Below are positions 1 to 4,353 of a DNA stretch of 11,978 nt, piece by piece. Positions within the stretch are counted from its first letter, which is position 1. Each line of letters begins with the position of its first letter. Source of the DNA: JBJGXI01 sp045635475 (GTDB taxonomy: Bacteria > Bacillota > Bacilli > Bacillales > Amphibacillaceae). Location: contig NZ_JBJGXI010000080.1 in the NCBI RefSeq assembly GCF_045635475.1, positions 1-11,978 on the forward strand. Direction: 5' to 3'. The position numbers and the translations under genes are program-made. The notes below the pieces were generated by a model. That model had not been told where the DNA came from, ran no database searches, and saw only the letters and a list, made by a program, of their open reading frames with translations.

Positions 1-48
1 TTAATGTATAGTTATTTATATCTTTTAATTATTTTTTTGTAAAAGCTA

Positions 49-77
49 TTGATTTCCTTGCCAAAACGTACTATTAT
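49..77 (+). promoter_or_regulatory. sigma-A-type promoter of the DUF3267 gene
   Basis: TTGATT at 49-54 and TATTAT at 72-77 are separated by exactly 17 bp and lie about 70 bp upstream of the chosen ATG at 146. The -10 box matches the vegetative consensus at five of six positions and the -35 at four of six. No other candidate in the first 145 bases is as good. This is a visual call; no transcription start is known. Confidence 0.5.
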
Positions 78-145
78 TCGTTGAGGGAACTTCCAGTACG
101 ATCATTATAAATACTAAATTGCATTTGCTTAAAGGGGGAAGGACG

Positions 146-679
146 ATGAATTGCTGGAAAACGGTGAACGTTTCAAGGGAATTCGGTCATAATCGCATTT
201 ATATTATTTCGTTAATATTAGGACTCTTGTCTTTTATATTTCTATATTTACCTTTTTCTATGATTCATCACTCTAACAGTTTTCAAGATCATGGTGTACT
301 TCCTTTATTATTGGGCATGTTGGCATTACCGATGATGCATAAGATGATGCACATTCTTCCATTAATTATTGGGAATAAAAAAATAAAAGTAAAAATGCGT
401 ATGCGAATGAGATGCATTCCTATATTTTCCTATCTTACGAAATCAAAAATGTCTAAAAGAATGTCAGTATTAGCATTATTAGCACCAACCATCTTTATTA
501 CAATACCTGGTTTAATTGCCAGCTATATATTTGTTGAATATTATGCTTATATTATCTTGTTTACTTCCATAAATATTGGATTATCATTTACTGATTTTAT
601 CTATGCCATTCACATGATGAAGGCGCCAAGAAAGTGTATTATTGAAAATGCTAAAGATGGTTATGATATTTTAATTTAA
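146..679 (+). CDS. DUF3267-family integral membrane protein with degenerate zincin motif
   Basis: Predicted 177-aa membrane protein. The ATG at 146 was preferred over the upstream in-frame ATG at 119 because a purine-rich Shine-Dalgarno stretch (GGGGGAAGG) lies just before it. Hydrophobic segments lie at about residues 18-40, 50-75, 107-130 and 128-147. The layout resembles the DUF3267 'putative zincin peptidase' family, in which two histidines of an HExxH motif in a helix and a later Asp would bind zinc. Here the motif reads H65-K-M-M-H69, so the catalytic Glu is replaced by Lys. A downstream N-x-x-L-S-x-T-D segment ends at D140, where the family usually has a conserved Asp. The protein may therefore be a non-catalytic homologue. 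It has its own promoter and a strong terminator, so it is monocistronic. The family assignment is from memory of the motif layout, and the substrate is unknown. Confidence 0.7.
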   Translation: MNCWKTVNVSREFGHNRIYIISLILGLLSFIFLYLPFSMIHHSNSFQDHGVLPLLLGMLALPMMHKMMHILPLIIGNKKIKVKMRMRMRCIPIFSYLTKSKMSKRMSVLALLAPTIFITIPGLIASYIFVEYYAYIILFTSINIGLSFTDFIYAIHMMKAPRKCIIENAKDGYDILI

Positions 680-687
680 TTGGTACT

Positions 688-730
688 AAAGTACACACCA
701 CGTAAAATATAATATGGTGTGTACTTTTTT
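688..730 (+). terminator. Rho-independent terminator after the DUF3267 gene
   Basis: A perfect 13-bp inverted repeat (688-700 with 715-727) around a 14-nt loop runs into a T-tract that starts within the 3' arm and continues to 730. It starts 8 nt after the stop codon. The loop is longer than usual, but the stem and U-tract are convincing. Confidence 0.85.
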
Positions 731-811
731 ACTTTTTTACTGCTTTAAACTGTTCAATATGTTCATTTTTTGATAAAGTTATCTATATAGGCGTATAAGG
801 AGGTCATAATT

Positions 812-991
812 ATGGCAATCATATTTGCTGTTTTTGCCCTAGTAGTATTATTTTTATTCAACTCTCTAACACACTCTTTATGTTTACGTACAGAAATGTC
901 TAAAGAACGTCAACCGAACTTTTTTCGGACGATCAATGTATTAATTACCATATTATTAATATCATCATATATTGAGGTTTTGTTTACTTAA
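812..991 (+). CDS. Small two-helix membrane protein (59 aa), unrecognised
   Basis: A 59-aa reading frame starts at ATG 812, 8 nt after a strong AAGGAGG (797-803), and ends with TAA. It has two hydrophobic helices, at about residues 2-18 and 40-57. They are joined by a short polar loop containing Cys24 and a basic, Pro-containing stretch (K31-E-R-Q-P, F-F-R). A membrane hairpin with a cytoplasmic or external loop is likely. I do not recognise the family and assign no function. The frame has an excellent ribosome binding site and ordinary codon use, and it sits between two hairpins. These features make it a probable real gene. It lies between a DUF3267 gene and a YjcZ-type sporulation microprotein, so a role in the envelope or in sporulation is possible but unproven. 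Confidence 0.7.
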   Translation: MAIIFAVFALVVLFLFNSLTHSLCLRTEMSKERQPNFFRTINVLITILLISSYIEVLFT

Positions 992-1030
992 ATAGTTGAT
1001 TTTAATACTAAACTACATACTATCACTATG

Positions 1031-1067
1031 AAAAAAGGAAGCTCACCATATAGGTAAGCTTCCTTTT
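1031..1067. terminator. Bidirectional terminator between the 59-aa gene and the YjcZ-family gene
   Basis: A 15-bp stem with one C/A mismatch (1033-1047 with 1053-1067) encloses a 5-nt loop, ATATA. It is flanked by A-runs on the left and T-runs on the right, so it can end transcription both ways. The run is longer for the - strand (six T after the stem), which suits the convergent 27-aa gene ending at 1079. The + strand gene ends at 991. Confidence 0.8.
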
Positions 1068-1078
1068 GATTCATATTA

Positions 1079-1162
1079 TTATAACCACGCTGCACCAACG
1101 ATAATTAACAAAATGAAAAGTACAACGATTAATGCAAAACCGCTGTTATAAGCTGCACCCAT
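1079..1162 (-). CDS. YjcZ-family sporulation microprotein (27 aa)
   Basis: A 27-aa frame starts at ATG 1162, 6 nt after a near-perfect AAAGGAGGT (1177-1169), and ends with TAA at 1079-1081. The peptide has a short Gly/Ala/Asn N-terminus (M-G-A-A-Y-N-S-G-F) followed by one hydrophobic helix, G8-F-A-L-I-V-V-L-F-I-L-L-I-I-V-G-A-A-W. This is the signature of the YjcZ family of tiny sporulation-associated membrane proteins found, often in several copies, in spore-forming Bacillaceae. It is too short for most gene finders. The terminator at 1031-1067 closes it. Known family members are linked to sporulation, but their molecular role is unclear. Expression in the mother cell during sporulation is inferred from the family and a weak promoter match. 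Confidence 0.88.
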   Translation of the reverse strand: MGAAYNSGFALIVVLFILLIIVGAAWL

Positions 1163-1189
1163 GAAAACACCTCCTTTATCTCTACTACT

Positions 1190-1198
1190 TATCCTATG
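1190..1198 (-). promoter_or_regulatory. Possible sporulation-sigma (sigma-K-like) -10 element for the YjcZ-family gene
   Basis: The - strand reads CATAGGATA at 1198-1190, which fits the sigma-K -10 pattern CATANNNTA. It lies 12 nt upstream of the Shine-Dalgarno of the 27-aa gene. No AC-type -35 sits at the canonical 16-17-bp spacing; the nearest AC is 19 bp away. This is a weak call supported mainly by the sporulation identity of the gene. Confidence 0.3.
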
Positions 1199-1225
1199 CT
1201 TGCAGAACCTCTATTGCGTAGGCAC

Positions 1226-1254
1226 TTGACTCAATTTAGTAAAAAGTATGTAAT
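1226..1254 (+). promoter_or_regulatory. sigma-A promoter of prsA
   Basis: TTGACT (1226-1231) and TGTAAT (1249-1254), spaced by 17 bp, each match the vegetative consensus at five of six positions. Transcription would start near 1261 and give a leader of about 100 nt before the prsA start at 1361. A second weaker -10-like TATAGT at 1291 has no good -35. Confidence 0.6.
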
Positions 1255-1360
1255 TTATATGATTGCTATATTTTTTTTATATAAATGTGTTATAGTATTG
1301 CAAGGGGTTGTAAAGTACTGCCCAATAGGAAAAACATTTGAGATTAGGAGTGTTAAATAC

Positions 1361-2278
1361 ATGAAAAAACTAGCAATCGCAGCAACGATTACAGCTGGAG
1401 TACTTACACTATCTGCGTGCTCTTCAGAGCCACAAGATGATTCAGAAGCTGTTGTAGAAACAGGATCAGGTGACGTGACAAAAGAAGAATTTTACCAAGA
1501 ATTAAAAGCTACAAGTGGTGAACAAGTACTTCAACAAATGGTTTTAAAGAAAGTACTTGAAGGAGAGTACGGGATTTCTGATGAAGAAACACAAGAAATT
1601 GAAGATCGAATTGCAGACTATGAAGAGCAATATGGCGAGCAATTTGCATCTCTTCTGCAGCAAAGTGGCTTTAGCAGTGTAGATGCTTATCGTGAGCAAA
1701 TGTTATTAAGCTTATTACAAGAGAAAGCAATCACTGAAGGCATCGAAGTATCAGATGAGGAAATTCAACAAAGATACGATCGCATGCAGACAGAAATTAA
1801 AGCAAGCCACATTTTAGTAGAAGATGAAGCAACAGCTAATGAAGTCAAAGAAAAATTAGATAATGGAGAAGATTTTGTTGGACTAGCAGCAGAATATTCT
1901 ACTGACTCCTCAGCAGCAAAAGGTGGAGACTTAGGTTACTTTACTGCTGGTGCAATGGTAAAAGAATTTGAAGATGCAGCATATGCACTAGAAGTTGATG
2001 AAGTAAGTGAACCTGTTAAATCTGAGCACGGATGGCACGTGATTAAAGTTACAGATAAACGTGACGTAGAGACAGAGGTACAACCACTTGATGAGATCTC
2101 TGATGATCTAAAAAGACAAATTGCGTTAAGTAAAGTTGGTAATGCAGAAGCTCAAGAGAAACTACAAACAATCATGGATGACGCTAATATCGATGTTAAA
2201 ATCGAAGAATTCAAAGATCTTTTTGAAACAGAAATTGCTCCAGAAACTACAGAATCAGGAACAGAAACAGCTGAATAA
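1361..2278 (+). CDS. prsA: Foldase lipoprotein PrsA (parvulin peptidyl-prolyl isomerase)
   Basis: A 305-aa lipoprotein that folds secreted proteins on the outer face of the cytoplasmic membrane. The start at 1361 follows a TAGGAG site. The in-frame upstream extension to 1196 is rejected because it lies over the promoter and would bury the signal peptide. Residues 1-20 form a lipoprotein signal peptide, M-K-K, hydrophobic core, then lipobox L17-S-A-C20, with Cys20 the predicted lipidated residue. Residues 21-140 are an acidic, helical chaperone region. The parvulin domain is at about 146-231, with ASHIL (H150), the G-G-D-L-G-Y-F segment at 188-194 and E-H-G-W-H (H223, H226). The last 70 residues are again helical and acidic, ending in a Glu/Thr-rich tail. 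PrsA is the main extracytoplasmic foldase of Bacillaceae. The gene is monocistronic and convergent with yhaL, as in B. subtilis. The strongly acidic composition fits a halotolerant host. Confidence 0.97.
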   Translation: MKKLAIAATITAGVLTLSACSSEPQDDSEAVVETGSGDVTKEEFYQELKATSGEQVLQQMVLKKVLEGEYGISDEETQEIEDRIADYEEQYGEQFASLLQQSGFSSVDAYREQMLLSLLQEKAITEGIEVSDEEIQQRYDRMQTEIKASHILVEDEATANEVKEKLDNGEDFVGLAAEYSTDSSAAKGGDLGYFTAGAMVKEFEDAAYALEVDEVSEPVKSEHGWHVIKVTDKRDVETEVQPLDEISDDLKRQIALSKVGNAEAQEKLQTIMDDANIDVKIEEFKDLFETEIAPETTESGTETAE

Positions 2279-2283
2279 TATCG

Positions 2284-2317
2284 AGGGCCGCTCTCTAAAT
2301 AGAGCGGCCCTTTGTTT
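2284..2317 (+). terminator. Rho-independent terminator of prsA
   Basis: An 11-bp GC-rich stem (2284-2294 with 2301-2311, GGGCCGCTCT type) with a 6-nt loop is followed by TTTGTTT. It begins 5 nt after the prsA stop codon and ends 3 nt before the convergent yhaL stop codon. It could help stop yhaL transcription as well, though the U-tract is poor in that direction. Confidence 0.92.
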
Positions 2318-2319
2318 GG

Positions 2320-2523
2320 TCAGCTTGATATTACCTCTTTACTTTTTTCATCAGATTTCTTGTCTCGTTCATCCTTAATTCGATCGAGATAAACCTTTCC
2401 TTCACGTTCGATATAAAATTTTTCTAATTGTCGCTCAGCAATCATTGCTCTAAACGACATATACCCACAAAAAGCAATACACAAAATGAACAGGAATACC
2501 CACCATGGGACACCAAAAAGCAT
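2320..2523 (-). CDS. yhaL: Sporulation-associated membrane protein YhaL
   Basis: A 67-aa protein starting at ATG 2523, 6 nt after AAGGGGAGGA (2539-2530). A longer frame to 2568 lacks a ribosome binding site and would put charged residues before the helix. The N-terminus M-L-F-G-V-P-W-W-V-F-L, one transmembrane helix at about residues 5-24 and the E-R-E-G-K-V-Y motif at about 39-45 match the YhaL family. The C-terminal third is a highly charged, probably cytoplasmic, helical tail rich in Lys, Asp and Glu. YhaL is annotated as a sporulation protein in Bacillus; its molecular role is not established. It lies 71 bp downstream of yhaM on the same strand and probably has its own promoter with a sporulation-type -10. 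Confidence 0.88.
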   Translation of the reverse strand: MLFGVPWWVFLFILCIAFCGYMSFRAMIAERQLEKFYIEREGKVYLDRIKDERDKKSDEKSKEVISS

Positions 2524-2554
2524 TTCGTTTCCTCCCCTTGTCCTATATGCTAGA

Positions 2555-2580
2555 AATATATGCGACAAACAGAGATTTAT
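2555..2580 (-). promoter_or_regulatory. Candidate sigma-E-type promoter of yhaL
   Basis: On the - strand CATATATT (2562-2555) fits the sigma-E -10 pattern CATAYANT. An ATA (2580-2578), 15 bp upstream, serves as the -35 core. The predicted start lies about 25 nt before the yhaL start codon. The yhaL family is linked to sporulation, which makes a mother-cell promoter reasonable. The spacing is slightly short, so this is tentative. Confidence 0.4.
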
Positions 2581-2594
2581 GATTAGCTATACTA

Positions 2595-3539
2595 CTAATC
2601 TTCAAAACTAGGTTTATAAAATGTGCGATTGTCCATTGCAAATAAACGCTCGGTAAACTCACCAGGTTTAACTTTATCTAACGTACGATTCAACATGTTC
2701 ATTTTTGCATCAATTAAGTCAATTAGATGTAAAAGCTCCGCTTCCCTTACCAGTGGTGCTTTTGGGCTTCCCCATTCTGCTTTCCCATGATGACTTAGAA
2801 CCATATGTTGTAATATTAATACTTCTTCTCCTTCAATTTGTAACTCTTTCGCAGCATGTCCTATTTCTTCAATCATTATTGGGATATGACCAAGTAATTT
2901 TCCCTCTAAAGTGTAAGAAGGAGTAGCTACACTAGATAATTCTTTAAGTTTGCCAAGATCATGAACGACAATACCAGCGTATAAAAGGTCTTGGTTAATT
3001 TCAGGGTACAAGTGTTTCAATTCTTTTGCCAACTTTAGCATGGAGACAACGTGGTAGGCTAAACCAGAGACGTACTCATGGTGGTTCTTTACTGCAGCAG
3101 GATAAACTAATAAATCCTCTTGATATTTTTTTATAAAGTAGCGTACGATTCTTTGAAGATTTGGATTTTGTATTTCAAAAATAAATTCGGTTAACCGTTC
3201 CATGAGCTCTTCTTTTTGAACTGGTGCTTTTTCTATAAAATCTGTCGGGTGTACACCGTCGGTTGGCTGAGCTGGACGAATAGAATGGATCTTCAATTGT
3301 GATCGTCCTCTATACTGATTTACTTCACCAGTAACTTTTACAAGTTGCTCAGCTTGAAATAACTGTTCATCCTCGTCGGTTGCTTCCCATAGTTTTGCAT
3401 CAATTTCACCTGTAACATCTTTTAATATAAGTGTTAAAAAAGGTTTGCCATTGCTTGCCATTCCTTTAGTTGCAGCCTTAACTAACATATAATAATCAAA
3501 AAGTTCTCCAATATTGTAATAAGCTATTCCTTTTTTCAA
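2595..3539 (-). CDS. yhaM: 3'-5' exoribonuclease YhaM
   Basis: A 314-aa, cytoplasmic, metal-dependent 3'-5' exonuclease, the same length as I recall for B. subtilis YhaM. The start codon is TTG (3539-3537), set by GAGGAGG 7 nt upstream; no ATG fits. The N-terminal OB-fold (about residues 14-90, with F-L-T-L-I-L-K-D-V-T-G-E-I-D and R-G-R-S-Q-L-K-I) binds nucleic acid. The HD phosphohydrolase domain (about 150-285) holds the metal ligands: H163, the H193-D194 pair in V-V-H-D-L-G-K, H218, H245-H251 around H-M-V-L-S-H-H-G, and D274. Family members degrade RNA and single-stranded DNA from the 3' end. In B. subtilis yhaM follows yhaN directly; here a GbsR-type regulator and a 184-bp gap with a large hairpin separate them. 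yhaM may therefore have its own promoter, although I found no clear one. Confidence 0.95.
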   Translation of the reverse strand: MKKGIAYYNIGELFDYYMLVKAATKGMASNGKPFLTLILKDVTGEIDAKLWEATDEDEQLFQAEQLVKVTGEVNQYRGRSQLKIHSIRPAQPTDGVHPTDFIEKAPVQKEELMERLTEFIFEIQNPNLQRIVRYFIKKYQEDLLVYPAAVKNHHEYVSGLAYHVVSMLKLAKELKHLYPEINQDLLYAGIVVHDLGKLKELSSVATPSYTLEGKLLGHIPIMIEEIGHAAKELQIEGEEVLILQHMVLSHHGKAEWGSPKAPLVREAELLHLIDLIDAKMNMLNRTLDKVKPGEFTERLFAMDNRTFYKPSFED

Positions 3540-3571
3540 CGTAATTCCTCCTCAAATTTTATTCTTATCTA

Positions 3572-3616
3572 ATGATAAAGCCCTTATCTTAATACGTTAG
3601 TAAGGGCTCTTATCAT
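3572..3616 (-). terminator. Large imperfect hairpin upstream of yhaM (possible weak terminator or leader structure)
   Basis: ATGATAA plus AGCCCTTA (3572-3586) pairs with TAAGGGCT, one bulged base, then TTATCAT (3601-3616): 15 bp around a 14-nt loop. No proper T-tract follows on either strand, so it is not a textbook terminator. It lies 33 bp upstream of the yhaM start, between the GbsR-like gene and yhaM, and could be part of the yhaM leader. An eight-A run at 3686-3693 (T-run on the - strand) closer to the GbsR-like gene follows only a weak 4-bp stem and might give partial termination. Confidence 0.4.
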
Positions 3617-3723
3617 GTAGGTGAATCAATTTAAAATTATCTTACAACAAATATTTACAGCTGCTTATAGTTGTGTGAAAGTTTTAAAAAAAACACCAGG
3701 AAGCAAGTGGCAAGATATTGTTA

Positions 3724-4275
3724 TTATTTATCATGTCGTGGAACATATTTAAAAATTTCCCCTGATTCCACGACCTGAATAAATCTCATTAGCCACCTAT
3801 AGTAATTCTGAGCATACTTTAAGCGATCTATGTCTTTATCAATTTTTGCTATCAAGATTTGATCAGTAGTGTTTTCCTTAATCATGATTAATTCTTGTAT
3901 CGCTTCCTCCGCTTCATCAATATTGGTTTCCGTATGATGTCGCCAGCGACTCCCAAATAAAGTTGTAAATGATTTATACCAATCCTCCTCGGAATTGTAC
4001 AAATCCTTCCGAACACCTTTCTTGAAAGCAGGTTCAACCATTTTCATATCTGCTAAGGCTCGCACCCCTGTCGACATGCTCGTTTTGCTCATCGCCATAA
4101 CATCACGCATATCATCTAATGTCATTGGCTCCTCTGCGAAGTATAAGGCACCGTAAAGCCGTCCAATAGACGGTGCAATTCCATATAAATTCATATTTTT
4201 TGCGATAACTTGTACAAACTTATCAATTATTTCTTCATAAGCTTCCCATTCTTTATTTAATTCATGGTTTGACAA
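3724..4275 (-). CDS. GbsR/OpcR-family MarR-like transcriptional regulator
   Basis: A 183-aa regulator. TTG 4275-4273 is preferred as the start because GGAGGGG (4288-4282) lies 6 nt upstream. The longer frame to 4290 would start inside that Shine-Dalgarno. The N-terminal half matches the GbsR family closely: a helical K-N-M-N-L-Y-G-x-x-P-S-x-G-R-L-Y-G segment at about 26-42, E-P-M-T-L-D-D-M-R-D at about 49-58, and the recognition helix with M-S-K-T-S-M-S-T-G-V-R at about 62-72. The rest is helical with aromatic residues (W99, W111, Y/W near the C-terminus), usual for the effector and dimer part. Known members (GbsR, OpcR) repress choline or glycine-betaine uptake and synthesis genes and respond to choline or betaine. 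No osmoprotectant gene is in this window, so the target is unknown. It has its own promoter with an overlapping 10-bp inverted repeat, which suggests autoregulation. Its position between yhaN and yhaM differs from B. subtilis. Confidence 0.85.
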   Translation of the reverse strand: MSNHELNKEWEAYEEIIDKFVQVIAKNMNLYGIAPSIGRLYGALYFAEEPMTLDDMRDVMAMSKTSMSTGVRALADMKMVEPAFKKGVRKDLYNSEEDWYKSFTTLFGSRWRHHTETNIDEAEEAIQELIMIKENTTDQILIAKIDKDIDRLKYAQNYYRWLMRFIQVVESGEIFKYVPRHDK

Positions 4276-4316
4276 AAGAAGCCCCTCCAAATACTAAAAC
4301 ACCTTATTTTCTCAAT

Positions 4317-4346
4317 ATTTTAGCATTATTCTTAGCATAATGCTAA
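4317..4346 (-). promoter_or_regulatory. Promoter with overlapping inverted-repeat operator for the GbsR-like gene
   Basis: A perfect 10-bp inverted repeat, TTAGCATTAT (4320-4329) and ATAATGCTAA (4337-4346), is separated by 7 nt. On the - strand TTAGCA (4346-4341) can serve as -35 and TAAAAT (4322-4317) as -10 with an 18-bp spacer, so the palindrome spans the whole promoter core. No T-tract follows the repeat, which argues against a terminator for yhaN. A dimeric MarR/GbsR-type protein bound here would block RNA polymerase. The operator role is inferred from position and symmetry. Confidence 0.5.
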
Positions 4347-4353
4347 TTCACTT

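Noticed and set aside
1196..1360. N-terminal extension of prsA
   Set aside because: It spans the predicted promoter and leader; the lipoprotein signal peptide begins at 1361 with a proper ribosome binding site.
1261..1360. Riboswitch or T-box in the prsA leader
   Set aside because: The roughly 100-nt leader shows no strong stem, anti-terminator or recognisable riboswitch core.
2136..2378. An 80-codon + strand frame overlapping the end of prsA
   Set aside because: It is out of frame with prsA, runs through the prsA terminator and into yhaL antisense, and has no translation signal.
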